The position numbers and the translations under genes were made by a program. 64,000 nt of DNA, taken from assembly GCF_003205875.1 (NCBI RefSeq), contig NZ_PUBZ01000022.1:62001-126000 (forward strand). The letters are read 5' to 3'. Of this stretch, positions 43,672 to 52,260 are shown one piece after another. The notes under the pieces were generated by a model. That model ran no database searches, was not told where the DNA came from, and saw nothing but the letters and a program-made list of their open reading frames with translations. Numbering within the stretch: position 1 is the first letter of the stretch; each line of letters begins with the position of its first letter. Source of the stretch: Herpetosiphon llansteffanensis (GTDB lineage Bacteria > Chloroflexota > Chloroflexia > Chloroflexales > Herpetosiphonaceae).

Positions 43672-44250
43672 ATGCTACGCCGCCCCTCTCAGCAACAACT
43701 TGTCGCTGTGTTGCGGGCGACGTTGCCTTTGCTGCTGGCCGCCTTCCTAGGCGGCTTAGTTGCCCTTGCGCTCCAACCAGATCCTCCCGCCCAACAACCA
43801 GTCATCCAGGTTGTTACCCCAACCGTGCTCAAGGCCGCTGCCACCGAGGTGCTGCCCGCCCCCGCGCCATCCCCAATGCCCGCTACGCCAACGATTATCG
43901 TCTTTCCTGAGGATACAATTTCCTTGGAGTTGGTAACCTTGCGCCGCGATTTGGAGTTTACTGCTGGGAGTTTGCATTTGCTGCGCGCCACCATCCGCAT
44001 TCAAAATGCTCGTATCGCCCATAGCAACCTGCAAACTGGTAATGTTGAAGCGCAACTCGATTTGGCCCAATCTGATTTAGATGCGGCGTTTCCGCTGGTG
44101 AGCGATGAAGTTCGCGCTGCCATCCAAGGCCTCAACGATCAAATTAATTATTTGCGCGACGATCTCAGCATTCGACCAGAAACGATCGACTCGCGCCTTG
44201 CCGATTTGACCGAGCAGGTGTTGGTGCTGGCCAATCGCGATTTACCCTAA
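43672..44250 (+). CDS. Membrane-anchored coiled-coil protein, unknown function
   Basis: 192 aa. One N-terminal transmembrane helix (LPLLLAAFLGGLVALAL), a Pro/Ala/Thr-rich linker (EVLPAPAPSPMPATPT), then a helical, coiled-coil-like domain ('ISLELVTLRRDLEFTAGSLH', 'LDLAQSDLDAAFPLVSDEV'). Probably exported part outside, anchor in the inner membrane. It starts 3 bp after the ANTAR gene stop, so the two are translationally coupled. No family recognised. A 7-nt repeat tract begins 3 nt after its stop. Confidence 0.75.
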   Translation: MLRRPSQQQLVAVLRATLPLLLAAFLGGLVALALQPDPPAQQPVIQVVTPTVLKAAATEVLPAPAPSPMPATPTIIVFPEDTISLELVTLRRDLEFTAGSLHLLRATIRIQNARIAHSNLQTGNVEAQLDLAQSDLDAAFPLVSDEVRAAIQGLNDQINYLRDDLSIRPETIDSRLADLTEQVLVLANRDLP

Positions 44251-44253
44251 ATA

Positions 44254-44288
44254 AGAACAAAGAACATAGAGCATAGAGCATAGATGTA
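44254..44288. repeat. 7-nt repeat tract (agaacat words)
   Basis: Five in-phase 7-mers (agaacaa, agaacat, agagcat, agagcat, agatgta). As at 16836-16961, the tract runs straight into the inverted-arm element. Confidence 0.8.
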
Positions 44289-44483
44289 CTGGTACATCAG
44301 GTTAACCATTGTCTGATCCCCTCACCCCAACCCCGCTCCCGTGCGCGGGCGAGGGGCTTAATCGTGCGGTTCGGTCGCGATGCGTGATAGAAAACGGTCG
44401 GCTCCCCCTCGCCCGCGTTCAGTGGGAGAGGGGCTGGGGGTGAGGGCATGCTCCTCGTTGCCAATCCAATGAACCATGACACA
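44284..44483. repeat. GC-rich inverted-arm intergenic element, copy B
   Basis: The core (44318-44446) has the full left arm (CCCCTCACCCCAACCCC...GGGCGAGGGG) and a right arm that is its approximate reverse complement. It shares outer flanks with copy A (ctggtacatca, gttaacca, ccaatccaatgaaccat). No coding capacity. Confidence 0.85.
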
Positions 44484-44548
44484 TAGCCAAAAACCATCTT
44501 TTCTCTGCGCCGCTGCGTTAAGCATATTGATCCACGAAGATTTTTCGC

Positions 44549-44624
44549 CACGAATTGCACGAATGATGATTATTTTTAGCCACGAATTGCACGAATTGCA
44601 CGAATGATGATTATTTTTAGCCAC
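44549..44624. repeat. 35-bp direct repeat built of 9-nt words
   Basis: Two exact 35-bp copies at 44549-44583 and 44590-44624 (beginning cacgaattgcacgaatgatg). Within them the 9-mer cacgaattg recurs. Confidence 0.85.
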
Positions 44625-44649
44625 AGATTAGCTCAGATTAATTATTTCT

Positions 44650-44726
44650 ATTGCCCAAAGCCAATAGCCAAAAGCCTGATCCTTTTTTGGCTTCATCCTT
44701 CATCCCTCATCCCTCATCCTTTCAAC
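44650..44726. repeat. Phase-locked 7-nt composite tract, 11 units
   Basis: Eleven consecutive 7-mers: attgccc, aaagcca, atagcca, aaagcct, gatcctt, ttttggc, ttcatcc (twice), ctcatcc (twice), tttcaac. The word family switches from 'agcca' to 'tcatcc' without a change in spacing. The whole gap 44251-44811 contains no gene. Confidence 0.85.
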
Positions 44727-44778
44727 GCTTCCCCCATGAATTCACCTTGACAAGACCATGATAGTTTAATACTCTAGA

Positions 44779-44794
44779 AGTAGATTATTCTACT
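44779..44794. promoter_or_regulatory. Inverted repeat before the PadR gene
   Basis: AGTAGA-TTAT-TCTACT, 18 bp before the PadR-family ATG; a likely autoregulatory operator. Confidence 0.4.
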
Positions 44795-44811
44795 ACTAGG
44801 ATATATGTGCT

Positions 44812-45357
44812 ATGAAAAAGTTGACTCAGGCTGAAGCGGCGATTTTAAGCTTGTTGGCAGAGCAGCCACGCTATGGCTATGAGCTCGAACAAATTATTCA
44901 GGCGCGGGGCATGCGCTTATGGACGGAAATAGCATTTTCGTCGATTTATTATTTGCTCAAAAAGCTTGAGCAAGCCCAACTGGTGGCTGGTGAAACCTCG
45001 CAAGGCGATGGGCGGCCTTCACGCATGGTTTATAACATTCTACCAAGTGGTAGGGCTGCATTGCAAGAGAGTTTGCAGGCAATGTTGAGTATGCCCCAAC
45101 AACGCTATTCATCGTTGCTCTTGGCCATGGCCAATTTTCCATTGCTTGATCTCAACGATATCATCAGCGCGCTAGAGCACTATTGCGCTGAATTGCGAGC
45201 GCAAATTGAGCGTGTTCAGCAACGTCGCGCCGAAGCGCCAACTGAAGTTTGGCATATTCAAGGCCTGTTTGATTATACCGAAACCATGATTCAGGCTGAG
45301 CACGATTGGCTAACCAAGTATTTGGTTCAGATTCGCCAACAGCTTAACGAGGCTTGA
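44812..45357 (+). CDS. PadR-family transcriptional regulator
   Basis: 181 aa. The N-terminal winged helix reads 'AAILSLLAEQPRYGYELEQI' and 'IAFSSIYYLLKKLEQAQLV', the PadR signature, with a wing in 'GDGRPSRMVYNILPSG'. The C-terminal Vir_C_2-like helical domain (ALEHYCAELRAQIERVQQRR) mediates dimerisation. PadR genes usually sit next to the transporter or enzyme they control. Here the neighbours are a repeat-filled gap and convergent propeller genes, so the target is not evident. An inverted repeat upstream suggests self-regulation. Confidence 0.92.
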   Translation: MKKLTQAEAAILSLLAEQPRYGYELEQIIQARGMRLWTEIAFSSIYYLLKKLEQAQLVAGETSQGDGRPSRMVYNILPSGRAALQESLQAMLSMPQQRYSSLLLAMANFPLLDLNDIISALEHYCAELRAQIERVQQRRAEAPTEVWHIQGLFDYTETMIQAEHDWLTKYLVQIRQQLNEA

Positions 45358-45481
45358 TCAAGCAAGTCGGTGGAGTAGGCTTTAGATTAGTTTGTTGTAT
45401 ACAGCAGGTTGGTAGCGCTGCTTGGACCTACAAACCACGCACCTGACCATATTCAGATGCGTGGTTTGCGCTTAAGCAGGC

Positions 45482-47620
45482 TTATTTGCTTGCTTGGGGA
45501 ATAAATTGGCGATAGCTTGGGCTAGCAGGAACATCATTAATTGCGAAGCTGGCGATGCCCAATGATGGCGTTGTGCCAACGTGGGTAAAGCTGCCTGCAA
45601 TATGAATATGCTCAGCGGTTACTGCCAGTTTATAGATTGAGCCATTCGGTGTATTGGCCGTCCCTTGCCATGTTGTACCATCCCAACGTGCTAGCGGGCC
45701 AATAGCTTGGTTATTGACTTGATTGAACTTGCCAGCAACATACAGATAATCAGCGGTACTCCGTAATGCTAACGGCACATCATCAAAACTGGCAACTGTG
45801 ATTAATGAGGCGCTATCAAAATCAAGGCGGCGCAGTTCATTGTTGTAGAGCAAGTAGAGTTCGTTATTCCACACCGTAATTTGTACATTTGGTCGCTGAT
45901 CAAATTGTTGCCATGCGGTTAGATATTGCCAACTTGTGCCATTCCAAAACGAAATTTCAATCAACCACGATCCACGATCCCCATCGATCCGCAATGAATA
46001 GATGTGCTCACCAGCACGATACACATTGCCATTGGTATAGCTGGGGATGAATGGTCGCCATTGATCGTGGTTGATTGCGACTGTTCCGCTTATAGCTTGG
46101 TTATTGATGGTGCCAGAATACAAACTTGCTAATACGTCTGTCCCAGAAATTGCCCAAGTAAGATTAAAGCCATCCAACATAACCGGTGCGTTTAGGCTGC
46201 CTGTTGGCTCAAACTGCCAGATCGCGCTGGCTAAATTTGAGGTCGTGGTAAATGGGCTACTGCCAACTAAATAAGTTTGGGCATCCTGGGTCGTTAATAA
46301 TTTTGCAAAATAGGGAACTTTGCGAAGATCATGCCAATTTGAACCATTCCAATGCGCAGCCTGCCAACTACTATCAATAATTAAAGGCTGGTTTTGAAGA
46401 TCAGCAAGATCGCTAACCCAACGATGGGTCGTAGCTGTGGCCAAATTAGTCAGATTGTTGCCATCCCAAAAGACCAATTGGCTTGCTTGGCCATTGAGTG
46501 TGAAACTGCCAGCGAGGTAGATGCCGTTGCTGCTGGCTTCAATCGCGCTAATCGAGGCAATCTCCATTGGTAGATTGACACTATTCCAGCCTGCATTGCT
46601 GCGTTGCCAAAGTTGAGTATTGGTTGCTGCATACAATTGCTGATCGAATTCCACCAAATCACGGGCCGAACCAGTGATCAATGATGGATCGGCGACCCAA
46701 GTATTGGCAGCCCAATGGTAGATTTTGGTTTTGGCTCCTTGATCGTAGATCGGCTGGCGAATATAGAAGGTATTGCTCAAGACATGGGTTTCTTGTGCAG
46801 GATAAACATACTCAGGCACTGGCAGGTTGTTCCAAACGCCCTGTTGCCAGCGGGCAAAATAGTCAATTGCCGTCTGGTCAATTGATAGCACTTCACCAGA
46901 AACTACAACTGCCTCATCGGTCGCCGCAAATTGATAGAGTGAGCTATCAATATTGGCAACTTTGCGATAGCCAGTTGGTTGCCATGCCAACAACGAATTA
47001 ACCACTAAATCATTGAATTGCGAGAAATTGCCGCTGACATACAAGGTATCGCTCACAACATCGAGATCATGCACTTTGGGGATATTCGAATAATCATAAA
47101 AATCGCTTGTGCCCCGAAAGCCGGTGCCAAATGACTCAAAGGCTGTGCCATTCCAGCGGGCAATGCCGTTCATCGTCTGGCCAGCAAATTGGCGAAAAGC
47201 ACCACCAACAATCAATTGATCATGGTAGCTGGTAAGCGTATAAATCGCGCCAGAATCATTTGGTTGTAAGCCATAGCCTTGCCATGCAGTGCCATTCCAC
47301 GAGGCCAAGCCATTAACTTCTTGACCATTCAGATAATTGAAACCACCAGTTACATACAGTCGATCGTTTTCATCGACATATAATTTGCTGATCGTACCTG
47401 GAATTTGCAGATTGTTCTGGAGCGTGGTATTCCAAGTGCCAGTAATCACGCTGCTGGTGGTTAATGGGGCAATCTGGCTTAATGAATGTGCAACTAGCTG
47501 CTGTTCATAACTACTATCATCAGCAAGCGTTGTTGATTGTCGGGCTTGGGTAGGTAAATTGCCAGTGTAGAGGCCAAGGATCGCAACAATCAAACCTAAA
47601 CGAATCCGTAGTTTTCCCAT
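45482..47620 (-). CDS. Secreted beta-propeller-like repeat protein, paralogue 3
   Basis: 712 aa with signal peptide (LRIRLGLIVAILGLYTG, cleavage near QA-R). Repeats of about 45-50 aa contain 'LYVTGGFNYLNGQE' ... 'LASWNGTAWQGYG', 'LIVGGAFRQFAGQT' ... 'IARWNGTAFESFG' and 'LYVAGKFNQVNNQA' ... 'LARWDGTTWQG', that is GGxF followed by W-[DN]-G-[TS]-x-W. Such repeats resemble Kelch/Rax2-type propellers. The C-terminus 'SYRQFIPQASK' has the tail shared with the other secreted propellers. Third of three tandem genes on this strand. It has about 60 percent or more similarity to the 47778 gene in its first 200 residues by eye. Confidence 0.85.
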   Translation of the reverse strand: MGKLRIRLGLIVAILGLYTGNLPTQARQSTTLADDSSYEQQLVAHSLSQIAPLTTSSVITGTWNTTLQNNLQIPGTISKLYVDENDRLYVTGGFNYLNGQEVNGLASWNGTAWQGYGLQPNDSGAIYTLTSYHDQLIVGGAFRQFAGQTMNGIARWNGTAFESFGTGFRGTSDFYDYSNIPKVHDLDVVSDTLYVSGNFSQFNDLVVNSLLAWQPTGYRKVANIDSSLYQFAATDEAVVVSGEVLSIDQTAIDYFARWQQGVWNNLPVPEYVYPAQETHVLSNTFYIRQPIYDQGAKTKIYHWAANTWVADPSLITGSARDLVEFDQQLYAATNTQLWQRSNAGWNSVNLPMEIASISAIEASSNGIYLAGSFTLNGQASQLVFWDGNNLTNLATATTHRWVSDLADLQNQPLIIDSSWQAAHWNGSNWHDLRKVPYFAKLLTTQDAQTYLVGSSPFTTTSNLASAIWQFEPTGSLNAPVMLDGFNLTWAISGTDVLASLYSGTINNQAISGTVAINHDQWRPFIPSYTNGNVYRAGEHIYSLRIDGDRGSWLIEISFWNGTSWQYLTAWQQFDQRPNVQITVWNNELYLLYNNELRRLDFDSASLITVASFDDVPLALRSTADYLYVAGKFNQVNNQAIGPLARWDGTTWQGTANTPNGSIYKLAVTAEHIHIAGSFTHVGTTPSLGIASFAINDVPASPSYRQFIPQASK

Positions 47621-47719
47621 TGTAAATCCATCTCCATACTACATAATAGAACCATAAACCTAGACCTACCGTTAGTGTAGTGTGAAGATAGTTGGTAGGA
47701 TTAATTCAACTATAGTACA

Positions 47720-47769
47720 GCATAATTAACAACTGCTTTACTTGATAGCTAAGCAATTGTTAATTATGC
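47720..47769 (-). terminator. Long hairpin between propeller paralogues
   Basis: A 17-bp stem with a single mismatch (47720-47736 with 47753-47769) and a 16-nt A/T-rich loop, 9 bp after the stop of the 47778 gene. No U-run follows, so it may protect or terminate the mRNA rather than be a classical terminator. Confidence 0.45.
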
Positions 47770-47777
47770 TGATAGGT

Positions 47778-49895
47778 TTATTTACCGACTTGCGGAATAT
47801 ATTGGCGATAGATCGCAAGGTCTAAGCTGGCTATGCCAAGCGATGGAATATTGCCAACACGAGTAAAGTTGCCTCCAATATGGATATAGCGAGACGTAAC
47901 AACCATCGTCTCAACGGTGCCATTAGGCGCATCAGCAAATCCTTGCCAGGTTGAGCCATTCCAACGAGCCATGTGCCCGATGCTTTGATTATTAATCTTG
48001 CTAAAGCGTCCGGCAACATATATATGCTCAGGGGTAGCACGTAATGCGAGCGGTACATCATCGAAACTTGCAACCGTGATCAATGTGTTGCTCGCCTTAT
48101 CAAAACGGCGTAGCTCATTTTCATATAGAAAATATAAATTACCCCGCCATGGTACGACCAATGATGATATTCTATAGGGACTGGGTTGTAGCCAGCTTTT
48201 GAGTTCCTGCCAATCAACCCCATTCCAAAACGCAATACTAATATCTAGAGGATCACTAAAACCATATATCAAGTCCTTCACGCGGACTGCATATAAGGTT
48301 TGACCAGCAACAAATATAGAACTTTCAGGATAACTCGATCGGTTGGTAAGTTGCCGCCATTGCCCGTTTTTAAGCGACCATGCCCCAACAATTGGCTGAT
48401 TATTAATCGTCCCTGAGGGTATATTCGCTATTAATTCACTTCCTGAGGCCGACCACTTAATCCATGGGAGTTGGAATATAAAAGGTGGAACACGGTCGCC
48501 ATTTGGCTCAAAGCGCTCAATTGATAATCCTGCTAGGTAGGTATTATCGTTATCAATTGTTATCAGTTCCTGTGTGTTTACAAACTGAGCAAGGCGTTGC
48601 CACGCTGTGCTAGTCCAACGCTGGAGGTTATAATGAACTCCAGAAATGATGATTGGCTGACCCTGAAGATTCCCAATACTCCGAATCGTTTCGTGTTTGA
48701 AGGTGCTGGCTACATCGTGAACCGTTGTGCCATCCCAAAAAACCAATTGGCTCCGTTGATTGTTGATCTCGAATTCGCCCGCCAGATAGATGCCAGTACT
48801 ACTTGCTACCATATCGGCAATTTCATAGATAGTGATTGGGAGATTGATTGCGCTCCAGTCGAAACTAGTTCGTTGCCACAACTTGGCATTGGAAACACTA
48901 AACAGCTGCCCATTCCATTGCACTAAATCGATGGCTGAGCCTTGACTGATCTTGCTATCATTAATCCACGTATTATTCTTCCAACGATAGATATTAGTAA
49001 AAAAAGGATAATAATACTCATAACCACGGGTATAGAAGGTATCGCTAAAGACAAAGGTTTCTGATCCCAGCGGAGCCCACGATGGCACCCATGGATTCAT
49101 CCAAGCTCCATCTTGCCAAAGCGCAAAATCGGCAGCACCCATGTTCCCAATCGAGCGGAAGGAACCAGTTACCAGCATTTTGGAATTGGTTGCTGAAAAT
49201 TGATACAGCCCTCCCTCAATCTCGGCAACTTTACGATAGCCGGTTGGCTGCCAAGCCAGCAATGAGTTAACCGCTAATTGATTAAAACTGGTGAAACTGC
49301 CAGTGATATACAAGGTATCGCTGACGACATCAAGATCATAGACTTTTGGCCGCTCTGAATAATCGTAGGGTGCGCTGACTCCCTGAAAACCACTACCAAA
49401 GCCCTCAAAGGCCGTGTCATTCCAGCGAGCAATCCCATTGTGTGGCTGACCTGCCAAGTTTTTAAATTCACCGCCAACAATCAGTTGATCATGGTAGGTG
49501 GTCATGGCATAAATTGTGTCACGATCATCAGGCTGTAAGCCATAGCCTTGCCAGGTATTGCCATCCCACGACGCAAGGCCATTGAATTCTTGATTATTCA
49601 GGTAATTGAATGATCCCGTCACATATAGCCGGTCATGGTCATCAACATAGAGTTTTTTGATCGTGCCTGGAACCTGTAGCTGATTGTTAAGGCTGGTATT
49701 CCATGTGCCAGTAATCAGATTGCTGGTGGTTAATGGGGCCATCGAATCAACTGCTACGCTGGGTTGTGTTTGTTCAGCAACAGGCTGAACAAGCAGCCTT
49801 GGTTGTTGGGCTTGGGTTGCCAAACTGCTCGACCAAACGATAATGAGCAGCAGCGCTAACCTGACACTGCTTGCGCCAATGCGGTGGATATTCAT
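47778..49895 (-). CDS. Secreted beta-propeller-like repeat protein, paralogue 2
   Basis: 705 aa, signal peptide 'LALLLIIVWSSSLATQAQ'. Its mature start has 'ITGTWNTSLNNQLQVPGTI' then 'KLYVDDHDRLYVTGSFNYLN', almost the same as in the 45482 gene. Later repeats include 'LYITGSFTSFNQLAVN', 'IYLAGEFEINNQRSQLVFWD' and 'IYVAGRFSKINNQSIGHMAR'. C-terminus 'IYRQYIPQVGK'. AGAGGAG precedes the ATG, and the upstream paralogue ends 55 bp away, so co-transcription is likely. The ligand or partner is unknown; adhesion or polymer binding would be usual for surface propellers. Confidence 0.85.
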   Translation of the reverse strand: MNIHRIGASSVRLALLLIIVWSSSLATQAQQPRLLVQPVAEQTQPSVAVDSMAPLTTSNLITGTWNTSLNNQLQVPGTIKKLYVDDHDRLYVTGSFNYLNNQEFNGLASWDGNTWQGYGLQPDDRDTIYAMTTYHDQLIVGGEFKNLAGQPHNGIARWNDTAFEGFGSGFQGVSAPYDYSERPKVYDLDVVSDTLYITGSFTSFNQLAVNSLLAWQPTGYRKVAEIEGGLYQFSATNSKMLVTGSFRSIGNMGAADFALWQDGAWMNPWVPSWAPLGSETFVFSDTFYTRGYEYYYPFFTNIYRWKNNTWINDSKISQGSAIDLVQWNGQLFSVSNAKLWQRTSFDWSAINLPITIYEIADMVASSTGIYLAGEFEINNQRSQLVFWDGTTVHDVASTFKHETIRSIGNLQGQPIIISGVHYNLQRWTSTAWQRLAQFVNTQELITIDNDNTYLAGLSIERFEPNGDRVPPFIFQLPWIKWSASGSELIANIPSGTINNQPIVGAWSLKNGQWRQLTNRSSYPESSIFVAGQTLYAVRVKDLIYGFSDPLDISIAFWNGVDWQELKSWLQPSPYRISSLVVPWRGNLYFLYENELRRFDKASNTLITVASFDDVPLALRATPEHIYVAGRFSKINNQSIGHMARWNGSTWQGFADAPNGTVETMVVTSRYIHIGGNFTRVGNIPSLGIASLDLAIYRQYIPQVGK

Positions 49896-49926
49896 CTTAA
49901 ACTCCTCTTTCTAGGTTGATGAACTA

Positions 49927-49945
49927 GCCCTATTCCGAGTAGGGC
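49927..49945 (-). other. Hairpin between propeller paralogues 1 and 2
   Basis: A 6-bp perfect stem (GCCCTA/TAGGGC) with a 7-nt loop in the 55-bp gap; no U-run. Confidence 0.35.
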
Positions 49946-49950
49946 ATGGT

Positions 49951-52083
49951 TTATTTATTGATCGATGGTAGATAGATCATATAGGGCGTAAGATCAACGC
50001 TGGCAATGCCAAACGAACTGATCGGCCCAACATGAGTGAACTTGCCGCTGACATGGATAACATCGTTAGTAACGACCATTGTTTCAATATCGCCATTTGG
50101 CACCGTTGTAAAACCTTGCCAGTCGTTACCATCCCAGCGCGCAATCCGCTCAATTGATTGATTATTGATCTGCGTGAAGCGCCCAGTAATGTACAAATAG
50201 GGAGTGCCAATAGCTCGTAGCAGATGAAGTTTTCCATCAAACGTCGCAACCACCGTTGTTGGGCCATCATCATAACGGCGTAATTCATTGCCATGGGTAA
50301 AATAGAGATGATCGCGCCAAGCAATTGCTTGAAGCGGCCTTTCAGAATCAATCGTGTAATGGCTACTGAGAAACTGCCAGAATTGACCATTCCAATAGTA
50401 AATATCATTGTGGGTGCTTGGGTAGTACGACACAATACAATAGAGCCGGCGGTTAGTGGGATAGACCATGCCTCGACACGAGATAGGGGTAATTTTTTGC
50501 AAGCCTGAGTCATTAACCTTAAATACGCCGCTAATTTCTTGATTATTGGCAAGCGCTTTTTGGGTATTTAACCAAACCTGTCCCATTGATGCATTTAAAT
50601 GAATGAAATTAAGCTGATTCGGAGCGTCCGTGAGGACTAACGAGGTAGTTAGGGTTCCGTTTGGCAGAAAGTGCCAAATCGCACTATGAATAGGCGGGAC
50701 TGGCGCGATTGAGTAGCCCTCAACTAAATAGGTTCTTGTTGGGGTTGTTATCAGACCCGAATTGGTTGAATAGAGGGTTTTCCAGTGATTTTCAGTCCAT
50801 AGCTGAAGTTTATAATCTTGAATAATCGGCTTGCCTGCAAGATCGCCAATCTGATTTATCGGAGTGTGGCGCATAATCTGGGGTATATTTGTCACATTCT
50901 GGCCATCCCAATGAAATAAGTTACTTGGTTGACCATTAATGATGAAACTTCCCGCCGCATACACTCCAGTGCTATTGCCTGCGATTGAGTTTAGTCTTCT
51001 AATAGTAACTGGAAGGTTAAGTTTATGCCAACCATCGTTGCTGCGTTGCCAGATCGATTTGGAATCCACATAATTAGCGGCATACAGGGTTCCATTGCCT
51101 ACCGTCCATCCAGCCATTGAATCAGTTATGACTGATGTGTCGCTAATCCATGTATTGTTGGCCCACTGGTGAACCATGGTATGGCTTGATTGATTGGGCG
51201 CAGGGGTTATCAGATACATTGTATTGTTCAGCACCTCAAGGCCCTTCACGGTGGTTATACCGGCAGGCATTGGCAGTTGGCTCCAAGTTTGGTTTTGCAA
51301 AAGGGCAAATTGGTTGATTGGCATGTCGTTGATACTAGTTATAAGGCCAGCCACGATCGTAGCATTGGTTGTTGAGGCAATATCGTAAACCCGATCGATC
51401 ACCTTCGCTATTTGACCATAGCTCGTGGGATTCCAATAGGCAAACGCTTCTGCTGGAACGTTATCAAAGGAAGCAAAATTGCCCCCAATCTGTAGACTAT
51501 CGCTGATCACAGCTAAATCGTGTACTTCGCCAATTAACGTTGGATTGTGGATGAGGCCGTTACCAAAGGGTTGAAACTGTGTACCATCCCAGCGTGCTAG
51601 GCTATTCATCGTCCTGCCGCCAATTTGGCGAAAGAAACCGCCAATAACTAATTCACCATGATAGAGTTTAAGTGTATTGATAGCGAGCTTATCATCATCG
51701 GTAAGACCATAATCTTGCCACGTTGCGCCATCCCATGAGGCAAATTGCTTAATTGTTTCACCTTCAATCCAGTCAAATTCTCCATGAATATATAACCGAT
51801 CTTGTTCATCAACAAAGATTCGCCAAATATCGCCAGGAAGCTCTAGACTTCGTTCGTAGCCTGTATACCATGTGCCAGTAATCAGATTAGTTGCTGTTAA
51901 ACTGCTAGTTTGGTTAAGTGGTGATATTAATGGGGGCAATTCGCTTCCAGCTGAGGAATTGATTGGGATGATATTGAGCGAAGCTACGCTTGATTGTGCT
52001 TGCGCTAATCGTAGCTGAAGCAGGATAACAATAAGTAGAAAACTAATGCCAATTTGCCGCTTACCAAACCATGTTGCTGCCAT
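49951..52083 (-). CDS. Secreted beta-propeller-like repeat protein, paralogue 1
   Basis: 710 aa, signal peptide 'IGISFLLIVILLQLRLAQAQ'. Same plan as the next two genes but more diverged: 'LITGTWYTGYERSLELPGDI', 'LYIHGEFDWIEGETIKQFAS', 'LVIGGFFRQIGGRTMNSLAR', 'LQIGGNFASFDNVPAEAFAY', 'LYITGRFTQINNQSIERIAR' and 'HVSGKFTHVGPISSFGIAS'. C-terminus 'MIYLPSINK'. GGGAG precedes the ATG. It is the first gene of the three-gene array, so the promoter should lie in 52084-52200, where the DNA is A/T-rich but I see no clear -35/-10 pair. Confidence 0.85.
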   Translation of the reverse strand: MAATWFGKRQIGISFLLIVILLQLRLAQAQSSVASLNIIPINSSAGSELPPLISPLNQTSSLTATNLITGTWYTGYERSLELPGDIWRIFVDEQDRLYIHGEFDWIEGETIKQFASWDGATWQDYGLTDDDKLAINTLKLYHGELVIGGFFRQIGGRTMNSLARWDGTQFQPFGNGLIHNPTLIGEVHDLAVISDSLQIGGNFASFDNVPAEAFAYWNPTSYGQIAKVIDRVYDIASTTNATIVAGLITSINDMPINQFALLQNQTWSQLPMPAGITTVKGLEVLNNTMYLITPAPNQSSHTMVHQWANNTWISDTSVITDSMAGWTVGNGTLYAANYVDSKSIWQRSNDGWHKLNLPVTIRRLNSIAGNSTGVYAAGSFIINGQPSNLFHWDGQNVTNIPQIMRHTPINQIGDLAGKPIIQDYKLQLWTENHWKTLYSTNSGLITTPTRTYLVEGYSIAPVPPIHSAIWHFLPNGTLTTSLVLTDAPNQLNFIHLNASMGQVWLNTQKALANNQEISGVFKVNDSGLQKITPISCRGMVYPTNRRLYCIVSYYPSTHNDIYYWNGQFWQFLSSHYTIDSERPLQAIAWRDHLYFTHGNELRRYDDGPTTVVATFDGKLHLLRAIGTPYLYITGRFTQINNQSIERIARWDGNDWQGFTTVPNGDIETMVVTNDVIHVSGKFTHVGPISSFGIASVDLTPYMIYLPSINK

Positions 52084-52209
52084 GATAACGCTCCCAACGT
52101 TAGTAGATGTTATTTATGGGCTGGTAGGGGATTTTGCATTAAAACTCCACTACTCTGCCTCAGTTATAAGTATAAGCCGCATGTCAATCTAAAAAATAGT
52201 ATTAAATAC

Positions 52210-52238
52210 AAACAGCTTGGTGTGTTACCAAGCTGTTT
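52210..52238 (-). terminator. Terminator of the AAA ATPase gene
   Basis: An 11-bp perfect stem (52210-52220 with 52228-52238), a 7-nt loop and a U-rich tail on the minus strand (tgtatttaatac). Confidence 0.7.
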
Positions 52239-52260
52239 GATGCTTATTTGGCGAATCTGA

